Assembly: GCA_046349915.1 (NCBI GenBank)
Contig: JAXMBL010000008.1
Span: 434,001 to 498,000, forward strand
DNA from: CAIXSC01 sp046349915
Lineage (GTDB): Bacteria > Planctomycetota > Planctomycetia > Pirellulales > Pirellulaceae
Direction of reading: 5' to 3'
DNA: 64,000 nt
Positions 14,147-23,006 of the stretch are shown here, piece by piece (within the stretch, counting starts at the first letter, position 1; each line of letters begins with the position of its first letter). The translations under genes were made by a program, and so were the position numbers. The notes under the pieces are model-generated. The model saw only the letters and a program-made list of their open reading frames with translations. It was not told the DNA's origin and did no database searches.

Positions 14147-16853
14147 CGCCTATCACGATTACTTCTCGTCCCATAATCCTCAACTCTGGGACTGGCACGA
14201 AGAGGGCAACGTCGTCGCTTGGAATGAAGGCGAGACGATTGCTTTTCGCGCCGAATTGTCGCCGATTCTTGCCAGACTGACGACTCGGGGGCTTCCCAAT
14301 TTCGAAGCACTGATCTTCCTGCTGGCGGCATGTCGCGAATCGGGGAGTCCCCGCGACCTGCGACGTCGCATGATGATGTCGGACGCGGTTGAACTGCGAG
14401 CCTTGATCAATCTGATCGACCAGGTGCTGACGCGTTTGAAACCAGTGTACGAATCGCGTCGCCAACTAGCGACGTTGGAAGCTCGAGTCGAGTTGGCCGA
14501 CATGGTGCTGGGCGAGAGCCGCCTGCGAAAAAGCGAATCCGACTCGCAGCGCATCTTTGAACAGTTTCTCCAGCGAACTCAATTAGGGCGTTTCCAGAGG
14601 CGTCCTTCTTCCACTCAATTTTTCGTCGCGCTGAACACCTTGCGAGTCGGCCTCGACAACTTGGATCTCGAGGCGCTTCAACGACGCTTACGCACGGGCC
14701 TTGATCAACTGCCGCTCCCCGCGCCGATCGATCTTCCTCCCTGTGACTCCCCCAGAGCGTTATTGGGAGCGTTGCAAACCGTAGATAACGACGAGCTAGC
14801 CGGTGTGGCGCGTTTGGCCGTGCGACTACTCGCCGCCTTGCAGATGCCACGCTCACTGGAAGACCAAGACGAACAGCCGACGGGCGGCATCTCGGACATT
14901 ACGAATCGCGGAGTCTTCGATCGCCTGTTGCTGAGCGAACTGGCCCAGGACGATCTGACTCTGACGGTGCGAGTGGCGATGAACGAGGCTCTGTATCTAC
15001 GACGAGAACCATTGGCCACTCCGCCCGCGAAGCGCCGCTGCGTCCTGCTTGATGCCGGCCTGCGGATGTGGGGGACGCCGCGGCTGTTCGCGACCTCCAT
15101 CGGACTGGCTTTGTTCGCTTCCCAGGACCAGCGGCTGGAAGTGAATTTGTATCGAGCTGAGGGCCAGGGGATCGAGTCCGTTGATTTCAGTACGCCCGAC
15201 GGAATTCTCCGGCACTTGGAACAATTGCGGACGGAGACCCATCTGGGCGAATCGCTCGCCGCGTTTCGGCGACTCGGCGAGTCAAGCGAGCAGCCCGCGG
15301 AACTTGTCGTGGTGACTCACGCGGATGCCTGGAACGACAGCGATTTTCGCGAGGCGTGGCGCGCGAGCGGCATCCATTCAGCAACCTTAGCCACCGTCAC
15401 TCGCGAGGGAGAAATACGACTTTTCGAGAAGACTCGACGCGGCGAACGCGTGCTTAAGAAAGCTCGCTTCGATGTCGACGAGCTGTTGCAATCTCCCCAG
15501 TCGAACGTTCCCCGGAAATCGCTGCGTGACCCGACTCGCGAACCCTTGCCTGCCATCTTTGATCAGACGCCGTTTCCCTTGCGATTTTCGACGACGATCG
15601 CGGTGGAAAACTCGTGGACGATCTCGGGTATTGGCACCTTCACTTACCGAAAAGATGGACAGCTTTTGTTGTGGGACAGCAACAACCGCGGCGCTCAGCA
15701 TCTAACCGATGGCCTACCCTCGGGACGCCTATTGGCCACGCGCTGGACTGCCATCGGCGACATCTGCCACTTCGTGGTCGGTCAGCTTGGCCCCCATTCG
15801 CTCCATGCCGTCCAAGTCAATGTCTCCACTCGTGCCAGTCAGGCAGTGCATTTGCTGCCGCAAACCACCAGCCCCAGGGCGCTCGAGTATCACGATGGGG
15901 TCCTGTTCTTATACGGCGACGCCTCCATCGAGGCCTTGAGCATTGAATCGGGCGCCTCGCTGGACTTTCTGCGGCTGGAGGGAGCGACATTGCGGACCGG
16001 ACGGCATTGGCGAATCGGCCCAGATCCTTGTCGGTGGCTGAGAGTCGCCTTCGATGGCCATCGATTGCGTAGTCACGAAGTGATGGGAACAGATCAACCT
16101 CTGCCGCTGATCTTGCTTGTCGATACTCCAGAAGCTGGTCCGATCGGCGTCACGCAAGAGGGCGAGATTTGGCGAGTGGAGCGAAACTTAAGAATCCCGA
16201 AGGCCGAGTTATCGCAATTGGCTCCCTTGCGGTTGGTGGCGATTTCCCGAGACTTTCGCAGGGTGCTTGTCCAGCGGGATCGACCGGACCATGAATCAAA
16301 GATCACAGGTCGGCTGATTGAGCTCGATTCGGGCAAGGTCGAGATCATTTCGTATTGGAGTCGTAACGAGCAAGTCGTCGAACGCAAGTTGGTCCAGGGC
16401 CGACAGGTTCGCGGCGTCCGCTGTCATTTCCAGGCGATCGGCATCGATGAACGGAAGCGTTTGGCGATCATCGCCGCCGACGGTGCGATCCCGCTGGAAA
16501 CAGATAAGAGAAGTCTTCGCTTGAGTCGCAATTCCGTTTCCCGAAACTCGCTCAGTCTCGTGCAGAGTTTCGCACCGCTGCCCGCCCACTCCCCTCTGGC
16601 GACGCGACTGACTCGAGCCGCTTGGACCGACGGGAGCGTCGCATGGCTCGACAATCGAGGCCTGTTGCATTTGCGCAGTTCGGACTCGCTGCTGCCCGAG
16701 ATGTCCATCGTGCTGTGTCCCGATTCGACGTCGGGCTGGCGATCCGACGGCGAAGTGTGGGGCTCTGCTTACTTCCACGAGCCTGAGTGTACAAACCGCG
16801 AATCAACCTTTGATTCCTCACTACTTTCAGCATTCGTGGAGCGACTGCAATGA
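14130..16853 (+). CDS. vWA domain fused to beta-propeller
   Basis: About 907 residues starting at the GTG at 14130, chosen because gggagg lies 6 bases upstream; the longer frame from 14097 lacks such a site. Residues about 1-270 are helical. A von Willebrand A domain spans about 303-440: RCVLLDAGLRMWG stands where DxSxS should be, with a later THLGESLAAFRRL and ELVVVTHADAW. The MIDAS motif is therefore degenerate (Asp kept, both serines lost). From about 500 to the end the sequence is repeated four-strand blades (GIGTFTYRKDGQLLLWDSN, ARALEYHDGVLFLYGDASIEALSIESG, WTDGSVAWLDNRGLLHLRSSD), that is, a beta-propeller. This is the vWA-propeller component of the ternary system, partnered with the MoxR ATPase two genes upstream. 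Cytoplasmic: no signal peptide or membrane helix. Confidence 0.85.
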   Translation: MTKTRNAYHDYFSSHNPQLWDWHEEGNVVAWNEGETIAFRAELSPILARLTTRGLPNFEALIFLLAACRESGSPRDLRRRMMMSDAVELRALINLIDQVLTRLKPVYESRRQLATLEARVELADMVLGESRLRKSESDSQRIFEQFLQRTQLGRFQRRPSSTQFFVALNTLRVGLDNLDLEALQRRLRTGLDQLPLPAPIDLPPCDSPRALLGALQTVDNDELAGVARLAVRLLAALQMPRSLEDQDEQPTGGISDITNRGVFDRLLLSELAQDDLTLTVRVAMNEALYLRREPLATPPAKRRCVLLDAGLRMWGTPRLFATSIGLALFASQDQRLEVNLYRAEGQGIESVDFSTPDGILRHLEQLRTETHLGESLAAFRRLGESSEQPAELVVVTHADAWNDSDFREAWRASGIHSATLATVTREGEIRLFEKTRRGERVLKKARFDVDELLQSPQSNVPRKSLRDPTREPLPAIFDQTPFPLRFSTTIAVENSWTISGIGTFTYRKDGQLLLWDSNNRGAQHLTDGLPSGRLLATRWTAIGDICHFVVGQLGPHSLHAVQVNVSTRASQAVHLLPQTTSPRALEYHDGVLFLYGDASIEALSIESGASLDFLRLEGATLRTGRHWRIGPDPCRWLRVAFDGHRLRSHEVMGTDQPLPLILLVDTPEAGPIGVTQEGEIWRVERNLRIPKAELSQLAPLRLVAISRDFRRVLVQRDRPDHESKITGRLIELDSGKVEIISYWSRNEQVVERKLVQGRQVRGVRCHFQAIGIDERKRLAIIAADGAIPLETDKRSLRLSRNSVSRNSLSLVQSFAPLPAHSPLATRLTRAAWTDGSVAWLDNRGLLHLRSSDSLLPEMSIVLCPDSTSGWRSDGEVWGSAYFHEPECTNRESTFDSSLLSAFVERLQ

Positions 16854-19846
16854 AGTGGACCGTGACGTTGCGGGCCAGCGCTACCGCGATCCGACCGCCA
16901 CGCGCCTGGTGGCTCCCGACGCTCGATTCCGAGCGAGTGGCCGCCGAGTTGACGGAGCTGCCACTCAAACAGACGGCCTTGCGGCTCCTGTTCGCAGCTG
17001 ATGGCGTATTGGTGATTCCATCCGCGTCCGATGTCGCCGAAATTTCGGTACAGAGTATCGGCGGCGTTGCCCTGGGTTGCGCGGCCAACCGAGTCTACCT
17101 GCCGGTCGACGCTCAACTGGTTCCTCAACTGTCGGACGAACAGCTCGAGGCCTTACTACCCGATGAAGAGAGTCTCTACCTCTGGAGACCAGGGCATGGA
17201 GTGGTTCGCTTCGCGCGCAGTGAATTGAAGTGTCTCGAGGACCTCGTGAACTTGCCCCAGCCTCTGTTGTTCGGGACGGAACCACTGCGCTGGGACTCGG
17301 CGAAAATCGGCGCCGTTCTTCCTGGCCAACTGATCGAAATTTCACTGCTTCAGCAGTTTGATCTGACGCTGATTTTTGGGGGAGCAGAGAGCGAGATCGG
17401 CGCCGCCTCAAATCGTTGGGACTTAATGCCGCCCAGCCCATACGAAACAACTCCGGCGCAGTTGGCTCGCACTTGGTGGAAGCCGCTCCTGCCGGTCATT
17501 GTCGTCGCTGGCATCTTCGCCTCGGTCCTTTTCGTGTTGTTGGCGTGGTGTCCGCTTGCTTGGCGTCTCGCGATTGTCGCCATCGTGTTCCTGGCGATTC
17601 TGCTGTTTGAACGGTCGTTCTATTTTGATCGGACTCGAGCTTTATGGGAGCGAGTGATTCAGGCTGTGCGAAACTGGCTTGATCGTCGCCCTGCGCCTTC
17701 TCCACAATCTCCCGCGCGAGCCGCGTCGAGTATCGCGCGCGGACATGGCGTTGGCTATTGGGGCGGAATGAGCGCGAAGTTCCGCGGTTGGCTCGACCAG
17801 CGGCGGCAGGAATTGTCGAATCAACTGGATGCGCTGCGCCATCGCGAAGTCGAGCGACTCTTGAATCTCTTGGAGCAGCGGCCCGATGAGGGTTTGAAGT
17901 ACGCCTTGCCGCTGACTGGCCAACATCAACCTCGCGGGCTCGCCCCACCCGGCGCTCGGCTCGCTCCTCGCGCCCCTGACTTCTCCTTGCAAGGGCTGGG
18001 AGGGACCGGCGGACCCGCGGACGTCTGGCAACTCACGGCTCAATACCGTTCACGCTTGCGCCAGAAGTACCTTGATCTGGCCAATCGCGAGATTCAACTG
18101 GGGCGACGACGGCGCGCGGCCTACATTCTGGCCGAACTACTCGGAGATCTGCGAGCTGCGGCCACTACGCTGGCTGACGGCGGCCACTATCGCGAGGCCG
18201 CGACCCTTTATTCGCAACGACTGGGTGATATGTCGAGCGCCGCGTCGTGTTTGGTTCGCGGCGGTCTATTGGTCGACGCCATCGCAATCTACGAAAAACT
18301 CGCGCGATTTGAGACCATTGCGGAACTCTACGAAAAATTGGACCGGCCCGACGATGCGGCGCGGGCTTACCGAATGGTCGTCTCCTCTCGGTTGAGTGCG
18401 GGAGACTTCAAGGGGGCTGCCCACTTGTTGGAGACAAAGCTGCAAGCACCCGACGAAGCCCTCAACACCTTGCGGCTCGGTTGGCCCGATTCGGTGCAAG
18501 CCGAGAGTTGCCTCCGCGAGACCTATCGTCTGTGGGGACAGTTGGGCCGCCACGCTCAGGCCCAACTGTATCACGACTCGTTGTTCGCGGAACATGCCCA
18601 TTCGCTGCAAGGCTTGGTGTTGGCGCGTGTGCTCGCTGAAGTCGCGCACAAGTATCCCGATCACGCGACTCGTAGCGCCGCGGCCGATCGAGTGCGTCGA
18701 ATCGCCGCCAAACGACTCGGAGCGGCCAACGCGGTGGAACGTCAAGGCCTGTTGGAGACGGTCGCCAGTCTCGACCCCAGCGATCGCTTGTTGGGTCGGG
18801 ACTGTCAGCGCTTTCGGCGGCGCGCGGCGACGAGTCCCTCGTTGGCTGCTCCTCAACACACATCCCCGTCAACCCCAGTATGGATAGCGCGCACCATCTC
18901 GCTGCCCGAAGCCGACTGGCGAACCATTATTGCTTGGGGAGGCGTCATTTATGTCGCCGGCTGGCGCGATCAAGAATTGATGCTTGTCCGCACTTTACCC
19001 GATCGAACTTTCGTTCAACTTTCCCGCCCGCAGTCCTGGAAGCTGACGCACGTCGAAGGTCGCGAGGTTTTGCTGGTCGGCGGCGATGTGCAACGCAGTC
19101 CCCTGCTCGTCCATTGCCTCGGCAGCCGCCCCTTGCAGATCCACGGTGAATTCCCCGAAGCCGATCGACTGCAACGTCGCAACATCAGCGGCGTGAGCGG
19201 CGCCCACGTAAACCTGGTGTACTGCCACTTGGACGAGCATGGCCTTTTACATTACGTCCGTGATCTGCCCCTGGGGATTGTCGTCGAACGCTACTTGCCC
19301 GATCAATTGCACTCCTTCTGGTCGACCGACCGCCCCACTCTGATCCTCGACGAAGGTGAACTCACCGTGACGGCGCCGCCCAGTGAACCTCAATGGTTGA
19401 TCGCCAATAACTTCCTGTTTCACGGCAGCGGCCGTCGATTGTTGGCGTGGAACATGGAGTTCAACCAATCCAGTCCCCGCGAGTTCCTGTTTCAAAAGAA
19501 TATTACTGGCCTTCAGGCGTCACGCCTCGGTTCAACGAAGATGTTGGCGGTGTCACTGGAATCGGGCGGGGAGTTGTTCGAGATTTCACAAGAATTCCAG
19601 CGAATCTCCCGGTTTGGCGCCTCGCTTCATTCGCCTCGAACCTGCTTCTCCGACAACGGCCGATTGTTCGCCGCCGACGAGCAGTTCCTCGAGTGCTTCG
19701 ATATCAAGGACTCTGGGAGGCTGACGTTTGTGGGCAGCACGCCTCGCCAGCGCGAACCGCCGGCGGCCATGTGTTGTCTCCCCAACAATTCCCAAGTCGC
19801 GACACTCGACGGCGATGGCAAGATCACGATTTACGAATCGCGGTGA
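16850..19846 (+). CDS. Membrane-anchored alpha-solenoid/beta-propeller protein
   Basis: A 998-residue protein overlapping the previous gene by 4 bases. Residues 1-200 form a globular N-terminal domain (PPRAWWLPTLDSE, GVLVIPSAS, NRVYLPVDAQLVP), probably a bpX-type domain. Two adjacent transmembrane helices follow at about 212-233 and 238-256 (LLPVIVVAGIFASVLFVLLA, LAIVAIVFLAILLF). After a proline/alanine-rich linker there are TPR-like helical hairpins at about 400-650 (AAYILAELLGDLRAAATTLA, HYREAATLYSQRLGD, LLVDAIAIYEKLAR, RPDDAARAYRMV). The C-terminal 330 residues are propeller blades (IAWGGVIYVAGWRDQELMLVRTL, FHGSGRRLLAWNMEF, GDGKITIYE). It would tether the MoxR/vWA machinery to the membrane and sense or bind partners through its solenoid. 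Last gene of the coupled string. Confidence 0.85.
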   Translation: MKWTVTLRASATAIRPPRAWWLPTLDSERVAAELTELPLKQTALRLLFAADGVLVIPSASDVAEISVQSIGGVALGCAANRVYLPVDAQLVPQLSDEQLEALLPDEESLYLWRPGHGVVRFARSELKCLEDLVNLPQPLLFGTEPLRWDSAKIGAVLPGQLIEISLLQQFDLTLIFGGAESEIGAASNRWDLMPPSPYETTPAQLARTWWKPLLPVIVVAGIFASVLFVLLAWCPLAWRLAIVAIVFLAILLFERSFYFDRTRALWERVIQAVRNWLDRRPAPSPQSPARAASSIARGHGVGYWGGMSAKFRGWLDQRRQELSNQLDALRHREVERLLNLLEQRPDEGLKYALPLTGQHQPRGLAPPGARLAPRAPDFSLQGLGGTGGPADVWQLTAQYRSRLRQKYLDLANREIQLGRRRRAAYILAELLGDLRAAATTLADGGHYREAATLYSQRLGDMSSAASCLVRGGLLVDAIAIYEKLARFETIAELYEKLDRPDDAARAYRMVVSSRLSAGDFKGAAHLLETKLQAPDEALNTLRLGWPDSVQAESCLRETYRLWGQLGRHAQAQLYHDSLFAEHAHSLQGLVLARVLAEVAHKYPDHATRSAAADRVRRIAAKRLGAANAVERQGLLETVASLDPSDRLLGRDCQRFRRRAATSPSLAAPQHTSPSTPVWIARTISLPEADWRTIIAWGGVIYVAGWRDQELMLVRTLPDRTFVQLSRPQSWKLTHVEGREVLLVGGDVQRSPLLVHCLGSRPLQIHGEFPEADRLQRRNISGVSGAHVNLVYCHLDEHGLLHYVRDLPLGIVVERYLPDQLHSFWSTDRPTLILDEGELTVTAPPSEPQWLIANNFLFHGSGRRLLAWNMEFNQSSPREFLFQKNITGLQASRLGSTKMLAVSLESGGELFEISQEFQRISRFGASLHSPRTCFSDNGRLFAADEQFLECFDIKDSGRLTFVGSTPRQREPPAAMCCLPNNSQVATLDGDGKITIYESR

Positions 19847-19923
19847 GGCCGCCCGACGCGAAATTTGCAGCAAACGTCGAAGTTTGCTCGTAGCGAATGA
19901 TGGAATTGGCTCGGTAGAATACG

Positions 19924-20898
19924 ATGATGTTCACGCTTTTGATACTGCTGTCCGTCGTGCCAGGCGAGACGCTCACGCCGGGCGATCACTATCGATATTT
20001 TGACCAGGGCGAATATCGTCGCCGTTATTTGGTCCATGTGCCGGAGCGAATTGACGCAAAGTGTCCCGCACCGGTCGTCTTGGTGCTCCATGGCGCTGCA
20101 ATGAACGCCGCTCGGACCGTCGCTTTCACTCAGATGAACACGAAGGCTGACGAAGCTGGCTTTATCGCCGTCTATCCTGAAGGAACGGGGCTCAATCCCC
20201 TGCTGACATGGAATGCCGGAGGACTCTCGCCCAGTATGGCGGCGGGCAAGCCCGATGACGTTGAGTACATCGAACGAGTGCTCGACGATCTGGAAACCGC
20301 CGTGTCCATCGATCGTCAACGAGTGTATGCGACGGGGATGTCGAATGGCGGAATGATGTGCTACCTGCTGGCTCATCGACTGGCTCATCGCATCGCCGCG
20401 ATCGCGCCGGTGGCGGGAACCATGACCTTTGACGACCCACGCCCGTCTCGCCCGGTACCCGTTCTGCACATCCACGGCGATGCCGACACCATCGTCCCTT
20501 TCGCTGGTCCGCAAGGGAATGGTCCGGCGCCCATTCGATTCAAGTCGGTGCCCGCGACCATCGAGGCATGGGTCGCCGCGAATCAATGCCCGCCGGAGCC
20601 TCGCACCATGGCCGAGCCACCAGCCGCCGAGCGTGCCAACTCACCGCCTGAAGATCCCGCTGATCCCTTGGCGCAACCGACGTTGTCCGCGGAGCTTCGT
20701 AACGACTCAACCCGAGTGATTCGCAAGACCTATGGCCCCGGTCCGGGAAACTCAGAGGTAGTCTTGGTCGTGGTTGAGGGTGGCGGCCATACTTGGCCAG
20801 GAGTTCCGAGCGCTCAATGGTTGCTCGGAAAAACCACTCGCCGAATTCACGCCAACGATGTCATCTGGGCTTTCTTTAGTAAGCACCGGCTGCCTTAG
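19924..20898 (+). CDS. PHB-depolymerase-family esterase
   Basis: A 324-residue alpha/beta hydrolase of the polyhydroxybutyrate depolymerase/LpqC esterase family. It has a short signal-like N-terminus (MMFTLLILLSVVPG), the oxyanion-hole strand VVLVLHGAAMN, the nucleophile elbow GMSNGG (Ser140), the acid region HIHGDADTIVPF and the histidine block EGGGHTWPG. The insert near 225-255 is proline/alanine rich. Likely substrates are short polyesters or feruloyl/acetyl esters; sequence alone does not decide. It starts 77 bases after the propeller gene and may be read from the same promoter, but the gap breaks the translational coupling seen upstream. Its stop overlaps the convergent phosphonatase gene by 4 bases. 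Confidence 0.9.
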   Translation: MMFTLLILLSVVPGETLTPGDHYRYFDQGEYRRRYLVHVPERIDAKCPAPVVLVLHGAAMNAARTVAFTQMNTKADEAGFIAVYPEGTGLNPLLTWNAGGLSPSMAAGKPDDVEYIERVLDDLETAVSIDRQRVYATGMSNGGMMCYLLAHRLAHRIAAIAPVAGTMTFDDPRPSRPVPVLHIHGDADTIVPFAGPQGNGPAPIRFKSVPATIEAWVAANQCPPEPRTMAEPPAAERANSPPEDPADPLAQPTLSAELRNDSTRVIRKTYGPGPGNSEVVLVVVEGGGHTWPGVPSAQWLLGKTTRRIHANDVIWAFFSKHRLP

Positions 20899-21674
20899 CG
20901 CGATTGAATCTGCCGCACGACGTCAGGAAGCGCCGCCACTGACGGGATGACGAAGTGAGCGCCCCGTGCGCGGAACTCACTCTCCGCCGTTTCCCAGCGT
21001 TCCGAGCGTTCCGACGGGGAGAGTGAAGCGAGTTGCTCGGGGGAGAGGCCGAAGGCGTTGCCGCTTTCGACGACCGCCACGGTCCAGCAACCGGCATGAA
21101 GCCCCGCATCGATTCCCACCAGTGTATCGTCCACGACGATGACGGAATTCATGGGGTAAACCGCCAACAGCTCGGCCGCGCGGAAGTTCATCCATGGGGC
21201 GGGACGACCCGCGCGCACGTCATCCGAACAGACGGTCGCGTCGGGCCGATAACCGTTTCGTTCGGCCAGCGGCATGACCACCTCCATCAGCTCGCGGGTG
21301 TAGCCCGTCGTCGATCCGATGGCGATCCCCTGACGACGACATTCGTCGAGCGCATCGATCGCGCCTGGGATCACATCGACATGATTTGCGAGAGTCGCCT
21401 TTTGCAACGGCAGGAAATCTCGGTACATCGCTTCGATTGCCGCATCGTCTGGGCTTTGACCATGGAGAGCCCGCCAGCACTCGTTCACTCGAGGCAGCGC
21501 CGTGATGGCAGCGATATGATCGCGTTTCGCCAGCCCCATGGGACCTCGCGCTTCCGCGATGCGGATTTCCACGCCACGTCGACGAAATACCTCGACGAAG
21601 ACGGCGGCCGGCGCGCGACTGCCGAAGTCGATCGTGGTTCCAGCCCAATCAAGAATTACCGCACGAACTTTCAT
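20895..21674 (-). CDS. phnX: Phosphonoacetaldehyde hydrolase (phosphonatase)
   Basis: A 259-residue HAD-superfamily enzyme that hydrolyses phosphonoacetaldehyde to acetaldehyde and phosphate. The start at 21674 is chosen over a longer frame because it gives the family N-terminus (KVRAVILDWAGTTIDFGS) and has AGGAG upstream. The nucleophile is Asp9 in LDWAGTT; Lys50 in GPMGLAKRDHI is the Schiff-base lysine that distinguishes phosphonatase from other HAD enzymes; GSTTGYTRELME and VVDDTLVGIDAG complete the HAD motifs. It overlaps the upstream FAD oxidoreductase gene by 4 bases, so the two are co-translated. It is the C-P-bond-cleaving step of the island spanning 20895-29141. Confidence 0.94.
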   Translation of the reverse strand: MKVRAVILDWAGTTIDFGSRAPAAVFVEVFRRRGVEIRIAEARGPMGLAKRDHIAAITALPRVNECWRALHGQSPDDAAIEAMYRDFLPLQKATLANHVDVIPGAIDALDECRRQGIAIGSTTGYTRELMEVVMPLAERNGYRPDATVCSDDVRAGRPAPWMNFRAAELLAVYPMNSVIVVDDTLVGIDAGLHAGCWTVAVVESGNAFGLSPEQLASLSPSERSERWETAESEFRARGAHFVIPSVAALPDVVRQIQSR

Positions 21675-22822
21675 TCCAAGATCTCCTGACTTGGCCCCAC
21701 CCATCGTTCCCAATCTTGTTCCGCGAGCCCGAAGGACATGGTCATACCGGAACCGCCGGTCCCGGTGCGAATATGCACCCCAGCTTGCGGCTCGGCACGA
21801 AGAATCGAATGCGTCGGATGCTTGGCGTAGACGCCATGCCACCGTTCGGCGATTTGCCAATGAGGCAACCGAATAATCGACTGCAGTTCTCGTAGCATCA
21901 GGTCGTCGATCACGGATTTGTCGAAGGGCTCAATCCGCTCACCATACTCGTGCGAGTCGCCAAGGATCACTTCGCCCAGCTCGTTCTGCGATGCCATGAC
22001 ATGGATGCCGAAATGGTCGAGTTCGGGGGTTTCGTGAGCGACGCGTCGTTTCAGTTCTTCCAACCCAGCACAGATCGCGAAATTATGGTAGTGGCGCAAC
22101 GTCAGGCCGCTGGCCAAGTGTGGGCCGATTCTCCAACCTTCCGGCTGCGACGCGGTGCGCAACATCTGTAGTTTGCAGGGAATGAGAGGAGAGTTGGCGA
22201 GCAATTCTGGGAAGAGCGTCTCAAAATCGGCGCCCGAGCAGATCACCACTCGCGGGGCTCGCCATCGCCTGCCATCCGCGGCTCGCAGCGTGCCGTCCTC
22301 GACTTCCACAATCGTGGTGCGAAAATGAAAGCCCACTCGCCATTGCTCCGCCAGCCAGCGTGCTATTTGGGCTGCTGCGCGACGAGGATTCACTCCCAGC
22401 TCGTTGGGACTCAACCAACCGCCCCGAAGTCCCTCGGGATTCGCGGCGGGTGCTAGCTTGAGGACTTCATCCGGGGGCACGATTCGACCGGCATATCCGA
22501 GTTGAGGGGCGAGTTGGGCGAATTCTTCGAGCACTCGCCATTCGTCAGCGCGATGGGCCAGATGCAGCGACCCGCACGGATTCAGCCAAAAACCGGCCTG
22601 AGGAGCCAATTGCCGCCAGAGCCGGGCGCTGAGGAGCGCCGTGGCATAGGCGTCGCCCGCGGGCTGACCGATCGGCCAGATCATGCCGAAATTCCGCACC
22701 GTCGCGCCGGTCGCTTGCGCGCCGCGCTCAAACAATAGGACTCGCAGTCCTCGCTTCGCCGCGGCCCAAGCGTGTGCCAACCCCACGATCCCCCCGCCCA
22801 CGATCGCGACGTCACCTTCCAT
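21671..22822 (-). CDS. FAD-dependent oxidoreductase, phosphonate-associated (TIGR03364-like)
   Basis: A 383-residue DAO-family flavoenzyme. The dinucleotide-binding motif VAIVGGGIVGLAHAWAAAKRGLRVLLFER is at the N-terminus, then GATVRNFGMIWPIGQ, and near the C-terminus GVHIRTGTGGSGMTMSFGLAE. This is the FAD oxidoreductase type that accompanies phosphonatase genes (TIGR03364). Homologous enzymes are reported to oxidise 2-aminoethylphosphonate or its N-methyl derivative to phosphonoacetaldehyde, which PhnX then cleaves; whether this protein uses AEP or the methylated form cannot be read from sequence. It is divergent from the MFS gene at 23007, with about 184 bases between start codons that must hold both promoters. 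Confidence 0.88.
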   Translation of the reverse strand: MEGDVAIVGGGIVGLAHAWAAAKRGLRVLLFERGAQATGATVRNFGMIWPIGQPAGDAYATALLSARLWRQLAPQAGFWLNPCGSLHLAHRADEWRVLEEFAQLAPQLGYAGRIVPPDEVLKLAPAANPEGLRGGWLSPNELGVNPRRAAAQIARWLAEQWRVGFHFRTTIVEVEDGTLRAADGRRWRAPRVVICSGADFETLFPELLANSPLIPCKLQMLRTASQPEGWRIGPHLASGLTLRHYHNFAICAGLEELKRRVAHETPELDHFGIHVMASQNELGEVILGDSHEYGERIEPFDKSVIDDLMLRELQSIIRLPHWQIAERWHGVYAKHPTHSILRAEPQAGVHIRTGTGGSGMTMSFGLAEQDWERWVGPSQEILE

Positions 22823-23006
22823 TGTTCGTTACCTTCACTCAAACTTCACAAGGATTTCAGCCACTCGGCTCGGCCGCATCACATCGGAGACAAGCTCGCG
22901 GAATATACTACCGGCGCGTGAGAATCCCAAGAGGAGCAGTTCTCAGGGGAACCGCTATCGGCGGAGCCATTCCGGCGCGTTGTCCCCGATCCACTTCCGC
23001 TTTGCG

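Noticed and set aside
22683..23006. N-terminal extension of the MFS gene
   Set aside because: The 108-codon extension is antisense to the FAD gene, is not membrane-like, and a good ATG exists at 23007.
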